A stretch of DNA of 64,000 nt from Letharia columbiana. Its lineage: Eukaryota > Ascomycota > Lecanoromycetes > Lecanorales > Parmeliaceae. Positions 11,336 through 21,256 of this stretch are shown in pieces. The stretch's first letter is position 1. Every line of letters starts with the position of its first letter. A model generated the notes under the pieces. The model saw only the letters and a program-made list of their open reading frames with translations. It ran no database searches and had not been told where the DNA came from. Location of the stretch: the NCBI RefSeq assembly GCF_014066305.1, contig NW_023501060.1, positions 558,001-622,000 of the forward strand, read 5' to 3'. The position numbers and the translations under genes are program-made.

Positions 11336-12570
11336 ATGGATTCGCTTGCAGACCTCTGGGCTCGCTCTGGCAAGAAGAATCAGCGTCTCTACCAAGGCGG
11401 TACAGGAGACATTGTCAAGGAGCTGGAGGCATGGGTTGGGCGTCGCAAGGCCCACAACAACGTGTACATGGACGTAACATGGAAGATGTTCGATGTCATG
11501 GATTCGCTTCAACAGCTTTCCAACCAGCCTAGTGGGGTTCAGGAAGAACATGTTCTCGGGATGGTGGCTACACAGATGGGCAACCTTGACCGCAGCCGGG
11601 TAAGTCATGTACCAATCGTTTGAAGCCTCGACCTCTAATTTAGACCCAGAACCTTGAGCAAGAAAAGGAGAGAGAGACGCTTCTAGCCGACTTCTTCCTC
11701 GCCTCTCTCCGAAATCGTGGTATCCGCTGGCCACAGATGCCTCGCACCGAAAAAACTCAAGCCGATGCGGACGTCTGTGCATTTCTGGGGACTGTGGATC
11801 AAGGTTTCAATCCTCAAATGGAGCTGGAGATCTTGGAGGACAGCACACGTATTACCCAGTGGCAAGCCGAGCTCAGAGAAAGAGACGCCATACGTGCACA
11901 GGAGATTGCCAACGATCCTATACCTGGAGTGAACACCCACCCCATTGGACTGGTCGGAGCTCGGTTCAGGCAAGAAGTTGGCAGAGACCCTACGATATCT
12001 ACGAGACAAGCTCTTACCAATGCTGCGCATGGTATCATGATTCCAGACGCTGTGGACTTTGCTATGGGTGGCAGTTCTACGAACACAACCAGCACTCCTA
12101 GCGCCACCCGCGAAGCAACTCGCGCTACGGGCGAGAATGCCCCTACGACAGACTATGCGGCTGTCTACATTGCCGACATGCTTGGCAATATCAACATAGC
12201 TACGGATCCTTCATCCATTACCGTGGCCAATTTACCTGACAGTATGAATACTGCTGCGGCTTCTTCATCGAGCAATGCTCCTGCCGCCCCTGACATCACA
12301 TATGTTGCTCTGGAGGCTTCGTCCAGCACTCCCGCCAACACCTCTGTCAATACAAACATCACTGCGGTTACCGAAACTGGTACCAACGATCAGACCCTGC
12401 CTGGAACGGATGGCCAAGACGAAGTCAGCAAGACAACAAAGGCTAAGAAGAAGAGAGAGGGTAGGAAGAGAGCCAAGGCTCGAGCAAAGGAGGCGGCAAC
12501 GGAAGCAGGAGATTCCGTTGGCAATGATGATGATGACGACGGGGATGTTCCGGACCTCATGGATGATTGA
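11336..12570 (+). CDS. Hypothetical protein with basic and acidic C-terminus
   Basis: Two exons, 11336-11599 and 11644-12570, give 396 residues; the 44-nt intron has GTAAGT and TAG ends and keeps the frame in phase 0. The N-terminal 150 residues are probably helical (DSLADLWARSGKK, then ELEAWVGRRKAHNN). The middle is low-complexity Ser/Thr/Ala. The end has a Lys/Arg-rich stretch (KKKREGRKRAKARAKE) followed by an acidic tail (DDDDDGDVPDLMDD). The basic stretch could be a nuclear or nucleic-acid-binding signal, which is inference. I recognise no family. Confidence 0.7.
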
Positions 12571-13216
12571 GAGGGTACCGCGATTGTATATCATCCTCGT
12601 GGCCGTCCGGCAATGGCATCACCACCAGAAATGTTGCATGGTTGAGGAGGAAACTCGCTCTTAATAGCAAGAATTGCAGAGTCTATCCTAGGATATGTAG
12701 AGCCTGACGGTGTATCTTTGAATATGAAAAACCATGCACCTCACAAAGCTTACAAGATGTCGAACGCAGCAGTGATAGCGTACGATCACCGAACTTCACA
12801 ACCATATCCCTAACCTTGATTTCAAATCTCTCTCCATCTGCTTAGTGACCTTAGACTTTTGTATTTAACTCGACAAGAAAAGTATTCTGTCTTGACGCCA
12901 GATATGGGTAGAGGATCTGTGCGACTACACTGGCATTACGCCGACAGAGGACATCAGGATCCTCCTACATGCTCGTTCATGGTGTATTCTTGGGGTTTAA
13001 GTTCTAAACGTGAATTGACTGGGGCCTTTTCCTATTTGGGAATGGCAACTCGTTACGAGCTGCTATTTACAAGGAGTGAGCCATGATGACGATGTTTTGG
13101 GGGCTCTAGTTCTGTCTCGAAACATCTTGAAGCCAATTCGACGTCTTTCATTGAAACAAGGTAAGCAGCCCATTGTCTAATCGTCTTACTGCCTCCCATC
13201 CCTCAACTTTCAGGAA
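12571..13216. other. Intergenic; contains a likely 5' UTR intron
   Basis: No gene is seen. At 13161-13213 a GTAAGC...CTTTCAG segment ends three bases before the ATG at 13217, consistent with a 5' untranslated intron of the downstream gene. Confidence 0.5.
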
Positions 13217-14078
13217 ATGCGAGTCCTCGGCTCTCTCTCAAAGACAATCATCATCACCCCACCTTCAACGTCATCATCCTTTCGTGCTTTCTCGCTGCTT
13301 ACAAAACCATCATCCAGACTCTACCATCCCACAACAGACTTACAATCCAGCCATCAGATTCGAAGACTTTCATCCACACCGCTCTCCAATATGTCTTTCA
13401 GTAACGCCAAGGTGCCTGACGACAAGCCAGCCGATCCTTACAAGGCCACAAACCTCACAGATCCCGACCTCAAAGAGAAGGTCCAGGACCTCGTCAGCTT
13501 CATGGAGTCGTGCAAGTTCGGGATGATGACCACGCGGATTGAGAGCAGTGGTCTCCTCACATCCAGATGTATGGCATTGGCAGCCAAGGTAGGCCCATCA
13601 CCTCCGGACCGTCTACAATGGCTACTCCGCTACCAACAACCTAAGCTAATCAGGTGCTCTCTCACAGGAAGGTGGCGGCGTCGACCTCCTCTTCCATACC
13701 AACACCGAGTCCGGCAAAACCGATGATCTCAAGTCCGAACCCAAGATCAACATCGCCTTTCTCAATCCCACTGGTGAATGGGCCTCTGTCTCCGGCGAAG
13801 CCGATATCGTCACTGACCGTGAAACGATACGCAAATACTACTCTCCTGCCTTGAAAGCGTGGCTAGGCGACTTGGAGGATGGCAAGCACGATGGAGGACC
13901 AGAAGACCCGAGGATTGGTGTCATCAAGGTGAAGGCTCTGACAGCAACCTATGCAATTGCTACCGGCACTTCGTTGGGGAGAGGTGCAGATATTGTCAAG
14001 GGGGCCATCACCGGTGCAGCGCCGAAGGTCAACAAGTTGAGGGAGATTAGTGAGGAGGAGTTGCAGCAATGTGAGTGA
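13217..14078 (+). CDS. bli-3: Bli-3-like flavin split-barrel (pyridoxamine oxidase-like) protein
   Basis: Two exons, 13217-13588 and 13668-14078, give 260 residues; the 79-nt intron has GTAGGC and CACAG ends. The core (about residue 75 onward: 'KVQDLVSFMESCKFGMMTT', 'EGGGVDLLFHTNTESGKT', 'WASVSGEADIVTD', 'YYSPALKAWLGD') matches the general stress protein 26/pyridoxamine 5'-phosphate oxidase-like FMN-binding fold that includes Neurospora blue-light-induced Bli-3. The first 58 residues are rich in Ser, Arg and Thr and look like a mitochondrial presequence; an internal Met at residue 59 (MSFSNAKVPDD, base 13391) matches the usual cytosolic start. Two isoforms from two starts are possible. The 3' end is uncertain: GTGAGT at 14071 and GCAG at 14114 could splice out the TGA and extend to about 14203. 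Confidence 0.85.
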
Positions 14079-14756
14079 TGCCCCAGCGTCTCATTCTGTT
14101 ACCGCTACTTGCAGATTCCTTCCTCAGGGACCTTTTCTCTCGCTGCGGACCAGTCAGAATTTGCAGTCCAGCAAATCATACCATGCTAACCAACTGTGCG
14201 TAAGACAGGGCGCCGAGAGAACAGCTAGATAGCAAACTATGATCTTAATCTTGAACAACGTCTGATGAGCAGCATAAGAGGCAGAAAACAAGTAATCAAA
14301 ACTCCGGTCGCTACATAGATAGTGTCCAATCGCAAACCGAGCTTGCCCGAAATGCCTTCAATTCCCATGAACCGCTATCTCATGTTGTGAGACAATGTTT
14401 CCGGTCAGATCTGCTGATTCGTTGCACGTGCATGGGGTTGGAATTCAGCACCTCAGCCCTATTGTGCTTATATACTACGCACACAAACTCCATAGAAAAA
14501 CAACAAGGCGTTATTAACTTCAACACATGGCATCCTAGACACCAGTCGACCGTCTCAAACCTGTCCAGACGCTTCTATTAGCCTGTGGATAGGTAAAGAG
14601 TCAGAACAAATTGGGAAACGTATGCCACTCATTCACTTCTAGAATTTGCTAGTAGCTGCAGCTGCACTAGCGGTCTCTGAGTCCGAGACCTCACTTCCAG
14701 CCTACTTTAAGACTCAACAATAACCGCCATCACCCATCCTCATCATCCGATAAAAG
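14079..14756. other. Intergenic between Bli-3-like and Ifi-6-16 genes
   Basis: No independent gene is seen. The first 125 bases may include an alternative last exon of the upstream gene. A TTATATA sequence near 14467 lies about 290 bases before the next ATG, too far to be called a TATA box with confidence. Confidence 0.4.
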
Positions 14757-15374
14757 ATGCCTCTCCCTCATCTCCCCGTAAGAATGACCAACTACGTCAA
14801 CTCCCTTACGCTCAGTGCCAGAGGCAATGGTCTCGTCGCCGGCGGCTCGCTACCGGCGCAAGCTTTGACCAAGCTCATGAGCCACGGCAAACGACTGATC
14901 GGATACCTCAAGCAGCCGCGTGAATCTGAGACCGAGTGATTGAATACGCACCGGCTGATGACTTGCCAGGCGTCCAGAAGCTGATCCTAGCTTACATCGC
15001 CAGCTTCTCCGTCGTCTTCGCGTTCCTAATGCTCCTTGGGTTTGGCCCTCTTGGAGTCGGAGCAGGTTCGTCTTTTCCCCTTTGCCTGGGTTTACAAATG
15101 CCGTTTGCGAGATGGATTCTGTCCTCTACGCCTCCTCACTGCAGACCCTCGCTAATGCATCCAAGGCTCTCTCGCTGCGGCCTTCCAGTCTGCGGTCTAC
15201 GGAGGCTTTGTGCCGGCCGGAGGACTTTTCGCAACCTTGACGTCGATGGGGATGCTGGGGACTCTGGCGCCTCTGTTCCTGGGTGTTGCTGCCTTGTTTA
15301 CCACGGCGGTTACGGTGATGGTGTGGGGGTTCCGCGTCAGGCGTTGGCGGAATATGAACAAGCAGCATAGGTAG
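14757..15374 (+). CDS. Interferon-induced 6-16 (Ifi-6-16/IFI27) family membrane protein
   Basis: Three exons, 14757-14919, 14970-15065 and 15166-15374, give 155 residues. Intron 1 (50 nt) has GTGAAT, a GCTGATG branch and TTGCCAG; intron 2 (100 nt) has GTTCGT and a CTAAT branch just before CCAAG. Both joins keep frame. The N-terminal 55 residues are soluble; then 'LILAYIASFSVVFAFLMLLG' forms a membrane helix, followed by the glycine/alanine-rich 'FGPLGVGAGSLAAAFQSAVY', 'GGLFATLTSMGMLG' and a last hydrophobic helix ending in a basic tail. This Gly/Ala two-helix arrangement is typical of the Ifi-6-16 family, whose animal members sit in ER, mitochondrial or nuclear membranes. The role in fungi is not established. 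Main uncertainty: the position of intron 1. Confidence 0.75.
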
Positions 15375-15831
15375 CTCGTCGGCGAGCACGCTAATGGGCC
15401 ACGATTTCCTACCGAGCACCCAACGTGTCTCAACCAAAGCATTTATTAACCAGACCAGTCTGAGGATCCTGAATGGATCTGGCCAGATCTTGTTGGCATC
15501 TTTAATCGGAAAGATCCCACGTCATGCGATCGAGGCGCGGAACATTCTCTCCACGCAAATAGCCCGGCTGTGCCTGTTTCAACCACGTTTCTGGCAATAG
15601 GCGACATTAGTTGCGCCCATGTGTTTATCTCTTCTTTTCACTGGATCCTTGCGTCAATTTTCCTGAACGTTACAGAGCTTGCCGCGTGCCTTCTGTCCTC
15701 TTACTCTCTACTGAAGAAGCAGTGAATTTCTTTATCTCACCCGTCCTCCTCCGTACCTGAAGACCAATCCTTCTTCATGTCTGAATTCTTTGTCCACTGC
15801 TTGAACCGTGGGATATCTCTAGGTAGCCAGC
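15375..15831. other. Intergenic
   Basis: No gene seen. Pyrimidine-rich stretches from about 15600 are consistent with promoter and leader sequence of the secreted-protein gene at 15832. Confidence 0.4.
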
Positions 15832-16789
15832 ATGCCTCCCTTCTTCAAACTGTTCCACCAGCTCCCCATGCTGCTCGCCATTCTCAATCTACGATTTCTC
15901 CTAATCCACGCAACGCCGACATCCCACGCCTCACAACTCTCTTCTTTGTCCAATGACCTCTCTCCAAGGACTCAGCCACTCTACAGCGCAGCCCTCACCA
16001 GTCATCCCAAACGCGCCCAAGTCACCAAAGGTACCTTCTACCGCGGTCTGTGGTCCCTCGCCCTCACCACAGCCACCTTCCTCGCCCAAGGTCCATCCTC
16101 CTCCGTAGCCCCCGCAAGCGACGTTGAACTTTTCGCCCAGCAGATTCTAGACAAAGTCGCGACAAGTATCGCTACGGGTGCTACCGAGAAGACCGCTTTC
16201 GGTTGGGGCCTTGAAGGCATCTCGATTGCCTTTGCAAGCTGGATCGACCCCGTGACTAACGTTGCGCCTGGTGTGCCGGTACGTTATACTTTCCACGGCA
16301 ATTCTTCCCCCTTCATGCTCTGTTATGAGTCATCAGGCATGTCTCAAGAGTTCTCTGCTCCGAAGACATGTCTCGCGACCCAGAATTCCACCCGAAAGAG
16401 CAATGCTGACTCCGAAATCATCAAGTGGGAGGTTGTTCAAGAATTCGTGACGAGGTTCGTCTTGTGGAGAGCGCAGCGGGGCACCGTATTGGCCTTCTCT
16501 GGCAACATCTGGGGGCCTGGTACGTACATTTCTGAGTGGTTCCTTCCCTTTCAGTACTAAAATCTGAGTTACGAGACATGTCTCCGGGGCACAACGCTCT
16601 TTCTAATGACCACTGCCCAGCCCTTTTTTGCGAGTCTGAGTTTTGCCTTTGAACAACAACGCTGACTCCGAAATGTGCGCAGGTGGGCAGTGCATCAAAA
16701 TTGTGTTGGAGGTTGCGGGGACCACTGGGTTTGCGGAGGTTGCAAGCAACATTTTGGATAGCGCGAGTGAGATTCATGGGGGTGGTTGA
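15832..16789 (+). CDS. Secreted hypothetical protein with two introner-like introns
   Basis: Three exons, 15832-16278, 16426-16519 and 16683-16789, give 215 residues ending 'SASEIHGGG'. The first ~33 residues form a signal peptide (basic start, hydrophobic core, Ala-type cleavage region). The mature part has 'FYRGLWSLALTTATFLAQ', a hydrophobic 'GWGLEGISIAFASWIDP' and a C-terminal 'GNIWGPGGQCIKIVLEV'. I do not recognise the family. The introns are long for this genome (147 and 163 nt), use GTACGT donors, and share GACATGTC and TGACTCCGAAAT blocks with each other and with an intron of the glutaminase gene at 51-54 kb. The first is a multiple of three without stops, so an unspliced reading through to 16560 (242 codons) is possible. 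Extracellular role unknown. Confidence 0.75.
16279..16425 (+). other. Introner-like intron, copy A
   Basis: A 147-nt intron with GTACGT donor and CAAG acceptor. It contains GACATGTC at 16365-16372 and GCTGACTCCGAAAT close to its 3' end (about 16405-16418). Both blocks recur in copies B and C. It has no in-frame stop and is divisible by three. Confidence 0.6.
16520..16682 (+). other. Introner-like intron, copy B
   Basis: A 163-nt intron, GTACGT to GCGCAG. It contains the palindrome GAGACATGTCTC (about 16573-16584), a CACAACGCT block and a 3' GCTGACTCCGAAATGTG. It is most similar to copy C in a different gene 37 kb away, although the flanking exons are unrelated. Confidence 0.65.
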
Positions 16790-17482
16790 GGAGGTGCCGT
16801 TGCCGTGAGAATTGCTAGTAAAGATCGCTAGCAGTGCTATCTTTTTCACTGCTGATGTTGCCAGTGCTGGTGTAAATCTTTCGCAGCATCGGTTGCCAAA
16901 TTGCCTGCATTGTGGTCAAGTTGTTCAACAGTATGTTGAACGACTACTTCCATGATGTGTTGAACGATGTGGTGAATGCTATGTTGATCATGCTTTGAAT
17001 GATGTGTTGAATGATGCTTTCAACAATGAATAAGATACTGGATGAGCACTCGTACATCCGTCACCCGCTGTATCTGCAGCGGTACAGTCCCTAGCGAAGG
17101 GCCAACATGAACAGAAAGCAACGTTTCTACTGTAACGTGTTTATTGTACATCAACAGACCGATTGTATGAGTCGATGCTCAGGACTAGAAAGGAAGGGAA
17201 AAGCTGGCTGTTTACCCGTAGGGATGCCATTAGGGGAAATTCCAGTTTGGGACGGCAACTGTTGTATCTGTTGTGCCGAACTAAAATATCATATCCAGGA
17301 AACTTACCGTTCATGGCCCAACGTCTCCTGTTTGTTATTGAACAGCGAGATGAAACTTTGCTGGTGCTGTGCCGACCCTTTGCCTGCTGGATAAAGTGCC
17401 AAGACACTTGGTCCTACCCACAAAGTCCTCCTTTTAAGGTGTCTGGATGGACGGCTCGCTCTCTCCCTATGCATCTTGAAGG
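16790..17482. other. Intergenic with degenerate tandem repeat
   Basis: No gene is supported. The right part precedes the methyltransferase gene and should contain its promoter. Confidence 0.4.
16918..17030. repeat. Degenerate short tandem repeat
   Basis: Several imperfect repeats of a unit like GATGTGTTGAAC/T (variants ATGATGTGTTGAA, GATGTGGTGAAT, ATGCTTTGAAT) run through this stretch. It is not coding in any frame I checked. It may be a decayed minisatellite. Confidence 0.5.
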
Positions 17483-18643
17483 ATGGCAGCGCCACATATA
17501 CCAAACCTCAACACACTACGTAATGCGCGAGGAACAAGTCGTGGCCGAGGCCGTGGTCAAGGATCGGGAGGCCCATCTATTACAAGCTATGAGGAGGACA
17601 AAATCGCCAAAGACAAGATCGTGCAGCAGACTGATCAGGACGCCAGTGTCTCCAGACTGAGCGCCGTTGAGGCTGGATACCTGGATGATCCATTTGCCAA
17701 GTACTTTGTGTCGGGAGAAGGGCAAAGGAGACTCCCAATCATCAACAGGGGTACCTACGTTCGTACTAAAGCCATCGACAACTTGGTGGACGAGTTCCTC
17801 TCCAAGAATCCGGCTCAAAGGAAGCAAATCATATCCCTTGGTGCTGGATCTGATACACGTTTCTTCCGCTTGATGAGTCGAAGACCTGTTCCCCACGGCA
17901 GAGGCATTCAAGAATGTCCAAATGTCATATACCATGAAATCGACTTCCAAGCGAATACAATTCAAAAGCTTCATCCCATCAGAAAGCTTAGTGAGCTTTG
18001 CAGTCATGTTGGGGCCCCTATGACCATTTCTCACAGCACGAACCCCTCAGAGGTTTACAATGACGATACTCTTCACGCAGACCAGTATCACGTTCATCCT
18101 GTTGATCTTCGAAACCTCGGCCCTTCTCGCCCCGCTCCCCGTTCTTTTGACTTCATTGATATTGCTCTACCCACTCTCATCATTTCAGAATGCTGTCTTT
18201 GCTACCTTCCTCCAGCTGCGGCAGATACTGTCGCGCTGTACTTCACACGGCATCTGTTTCCTGACAGCACGCCTGTTGGATTGATACTCTACGAGCCGAT
18301 ACACCCAAACGATCCCTTCGGTAAAACCATGGTCTCAAATCTAGCCGCGCGCGGCATCGTCTTACAGACGCTGAAAAGATATGGATCCTTGGAAGCGCAA
18401 GCAGCCAGAATGAAGTCATATGGACTGGAGGGTACTGGAGGGGCGAGCGTTAAGAACCTTTGGGACAAGGGCGTGGAAGGAAACGAGAAGGAGCGAGTGG
18501 CAGGCTTGGAGATGGTGGACGAGGTTGAGGAATGGGAGCTGCTGGCCGGACACTACTGCGTTGCTTGGGGCTGGAGGGGGGGCCCAGAGGATGGCGTATG
18601 GGATGGCTGGCAGAGTATGGCGGAACAATTGGGTGGGAATTGA
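17483..18643 (+). CDS. ppm1: Leucine carboxyl methyltransferase 1 (PP2A methyltransferase)
   Basis: An intronless 386-residue protein of the usual length for fungal Ppm1/LCMT1. This enzyme methylates the C-terminal leucine carboxylate of the PP2A catalytic subunit using S-adenosylmethionine, which steers assembly of PP2A holoenzymes in the cytosol. Visible family features are the N-terminal 'VQQTDQDASVSRLSAVEAGYLDDPF', 'RRLPIINRGTYVRTKAID', the SAM-binding 'QIISLGAGSDTRFFRL' (residues 115-130), 'YHEIDF', and 'LIISECCLCYLPP'. A short Gly/Arg stretch (TSRGRGRGQGSGG) precedes the catalytic domain. ATG 17483 fits the start of the homologous region. Convergent with the AP-2 sigma gene. Confidence 0.95.
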   Translation: MAAPHIPNLNTLRNARGTSRGRGRGQGSGGPSITSYEEDKIAKDKIVQQTDQDASVSRLSAVEAGYLDDPFAKYFVSGEGQRRLPIINRGTYVRTKAIDNLVDEFLSKNPAQRKQIISLGAGSDTRFFRLMSRRPVPHGRGIQECPNVIYHEIDFQANTIQKLHPIRKLSELCSHVGAPMTISHSTNPSEVYNDDTLHADQYHVHPVDLRNLGPSRPAPRSFDFIDIALPTLIISECCLCYLPPAAADTVALYFTRHLFPDSTPVGLILYEPIHPNDPFGKTMVSNLAARGIVLQTLKRYGSLEAQAARMKSYGLEGTGGASVKNLWDKGVEGNEKERVAGLEMVDEVEEWELLAGHYCVAWGWRGGPEDGVWDGWQSMAEQLGGN

Positions 18644-19055
18644 AAGTTGGATCATGGAAGGGAAGGCCTGCAAAAGTTCTGGAATTGACTTGAACGAAAT
18701 GATGAGATATGAGGAACGAATCCCTCTTGACTTAAGGCACAGAGGTCACGAGTCATGAATTTTGGTGCCACAAAAGGGTACCATGCCAGACTTTTGGTTT
18801 TTGGCTCAACACAAGCTAGACTCAATGCTTACGTAGGGTCTGAGCCCATGATTCGAAGTTTTTGCTCTATGTTGGGCGTTTCCTCCATGCTGGGTATCAC
18901 ACATGTTTCCTTTCGCACTTCGGAAAGCCAGACCGGCAGGCGGCAAACATGCAAACACTCAATCATCTCAACCCAGTCCTCACTTTCTCCCACGTAGACC
19001 ATCCCACATTTCCTCGGCGTGACTGCATCTCTCCCACTTTCAGTTTCTCATCTCA
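18644..19055. other. Convergent 3' spacer
   Basis: Between the stops of the methyltransferase gene (+) and the AP-2 sigma gene (-). No gene seen; it should hold both 3' untranslated regions. Confidence 0.5.
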
Positions 19056-19782
19056 TCACTCCAGCTTGTCCAAATGTTCCAACCTCGTCAGCACAACCTG
19101 CTTGCTCGTCTCCTCAATCTCACCAGCCAGGAACACTTCATCTAGTATCGCGTAGACCTATCACACAATCCGTGTCAGCCATAGGCTCATCCCGCATCCG
19201 ACCACCAAAAGAACCACGCCTACCTTGTAGAAGTTGAAGACCAAATCCAGCTCACACACGTTGCCAAAGAAACTATCCAGCACCTCGACGAAGAAATGTA
19301 TTGCTTCCAGATACGCCAGCTCGTTGTCGTTGGCGTCCACGCAGACGCAGAAGAAGAGACCGGCGTAGCGCCGGTAGACTATCTTCAGAGAGCGGAATTC
19401 GACGAAGTTGGACTGATGCTTTTGGTCCCGAGGAGCGATGAGGCGGTGGACCTGTTGGTGTAGGGCGTGAGTAGAAGGGTGGATTGGGGTGGATGGTGGG
19501 CTGGACCGGGAGGGGGGATGGCATGGGAGGCACGTACCTCGCCCTTGAGCTTGATTTTCTCTTCATCCTGGGTCTTTGTTAGATATGACCGCGGGATTGG
19601 GGAGGAGGAGGAGGAGGATGAGGAGGAGGGACTCACGCTGTATGGAGCGTACCATTTCGCTAGACGGGTCTTGCCTCTGGTGGAAGTCAGCCCATACAAC
19701 ATCGCTACGAAGGCATTGGGTATAGAGCGTTAGGCGGTGGGACGCACTGCCGATTCTGGATCAGGATGAAAGACAGCACCAT
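19056..19782 (-). CDS. aps2: AP-2 adaptor complex subunit sigma
   Basis: Five exons on the minus strand: 19748-19782, 19637-19676, 19538-19567, 19224-19451 and 19056-19157. Every junction is in frame and gives 144 residues, the family's standard length. The protein runs '[20 protein letters not shown]', '[20 protein letters not shown]', '[20 protein letters not shown]', '[19 protein letters not shown]', '[20 protein letters not shown]', '[12 protein letters not shown]'. '[15 protein letters not shown]' points to AP-2 rather than AP-1 sigma. In other organisms this subunit helps AP-2 bind acidic dileucine cargo at the plasma membrane during clathrin-mediated endocytosis. The start codon lies only 113 bp from the edge of a RIP-mutated transposon, so its promoter must be very short or overlap the element. 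Confidence 0.95.
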
Positions 19783-19895
19783 TTGTGCGATTGTAGGACT
19801 CTCACAGCTCGTACCATTTGAGGTCGTACGTGAGTTGATTTGGATGCCAAATATGGGCCGGATATAGCCGGAGGTAAGCCAAACTACTCTAGTAA

Positions 19896-20015
19896 ATTTA
19901 TGAATTGCAAATTAAATAAGAATGCTTGGCAAAACTGATTCAGCTCCGCCTCCGACTTTTTGTTAGCGTCATTTATAGAAAATTATAGAGAACGTACTTG
20001 CTACTTTTATACCAG
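19896..20015 (+). repeat. Left 120-bp terminal inverted repeat
   Basis: Inverted partner of 22856-22975. The reverse complement matches over the whole length with mainly transition differences. Confidence 0.85.
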
Positions 20016-20552
20016 TCACTATCGTCTACTACTTTAGTTAAATATTCGTAATACCGAAGCTAGTAGATATATAAGACGAGGTAATACTATTAATATTCTA
20101 TCTATACATATTACTACTAACTACTTATCTTATATCGAAATTAAAAAAGACTATTATAGTAAGAAAGATATTAGAGGCTATTAAAGTTACTTCTACTATT
20201 ATAAATAGTAATTATTTAATTCTATTTACTACCCGTTAGCTTTACGAATAATAGATAGTAAATAATTTTAAAGTAGTAAGTTCGAATCTACTACTTCACT
20301 TAATAGTTACTATTAAGTCTTATAAAATACGCTCTAAAGTAGTACTCTAAAGTAGTATTATATATATATATCGCGCTATCGTTAAGTTCTTTCTTCTATT
20401 AAGTTCTTTCTCTCTATCGCTATAGCTAGAAAGAGCTTTCTTATAAGATATCTTTAAAATAGATATAATAACGATAATGAGAAATAGCGATAATAATAAT
20501 AGCTATAAGAAGAGATAGTAGCTTATAGTATATAGATATAGATATACGTATA

Positions 20553-20689
20553 TATTAGTAGCAGCCCTTATGAAGGCTCTGCGACGTTCTTACGAAGACT
20601 CTATAGAGCTCTATTTAGATTTAAATAGAGATATCTAGCTATTAAATAGATATTCTCGAGATTAAGCTTTTTTAGCTAAGTTGCTAATA
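20553..20689 (+). mobile_element. Solo LTR with 5-bp target duplication
   Basis: A 137-bp copy of the LTR seen at 21257 and 22108, starting TATTAG (from TGTTAG) and ending CTAATA (from CTAACA). It is flanked on both sides by GTATA (20548-20552 and 20690-20694), an exact 5-bp duplication as left by LTR retrotransposon integrase. Most C positions have become T. Confidence 0.75.
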
Positions 20690-20920
20690 GTATAACATTT
20701 ATACGAAGAAGATTTCTTCGTTATTAAGGCCCTATAAGATCCTATATATTAAAACGATTAATAGATATTTATAATTACGAATTAGATTTAAATAGTTACT
20801 ATTTAATAGTAAGATACTATTAAGAAACTAGTAACTATTTATAAGATTAAAAGTAACTTTAATAGCTCTTAATATTCTTAACTAGCTAATTAATTACTAT
20901 TTCTTTATAATAAGTATCTT

Positions 20921-21252
20921 AAAAAGCGTAATATTATTATTCTAAATAACGTTAATATTTACGTCGATTCTTATATTATTAAAGCTATATAGATTAAAGA
21001 CTATCTCGTTAAGTATCTTCCTTTATACTTATCTAACTATAATTCTATTAAATTAATATTTAGCGTTCTTAAGGCGTAAATACGACGTTATTTTAAGACC
21101 TTTCGATACGTCTTTTAGAACGATTTTAAAGAATTTCTAAAGTATATAATCGATGTTAGTAACTGTAATAGATTTACGATAAAGTATTTTAAGTAGAGTA
21201 CTATAGATTATATATTTAACGACGAAATTAAGATATTTAAATGAGATTTAAA
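20921..21252 (+). pseudogene. Ruined Tc1/mariner-type DDE transposase
   Basis: Reading from 20921, an interrupted frame gives 'IIILNNVNIYVDS', then after a stop 'YLVKYLPLYLSNYNSIKL' and 'FSVLKA', then 'IRRYF'. This matches the C-terminal catalytic region of Tc1/mariner (DDE_3) transposases, typically LDN...LPPYSPDxNPIE...LKAxIRR. Catalytic Asp, Pro and Gln/Trp positions appear replaced by Asn, Leu/Ser and stop codons, as C-to-T mutation would produce. The N-terminal part is not recognisable upstream, where the solo LTR lies. Inactive. Confidence 0.7.
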
Positions 21253-21256
21253 TTAT

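Noticed and set aside
14071..14203. Alternative third exon of the Bli-3-like gene
   Set aside because: GTGAGT and GCAG sites exist, but the resulting tail does not resemble family ends; kept only as an alternative.
17107..17394. 95-codon Cys-containing frame upstream of ppm1
   Set aside because: Cysteine spacing looked interesting, but there is no signal peptide, no homologous frame and no splice support.
20268..20300. GTTCGAATC box with an 8-bp stem in the AT-rich island
   Set aside because: Looks like a tRNA T-arm, but no D-arm or anticodon arm is present; probably chance or a degraded SINE-like piece.
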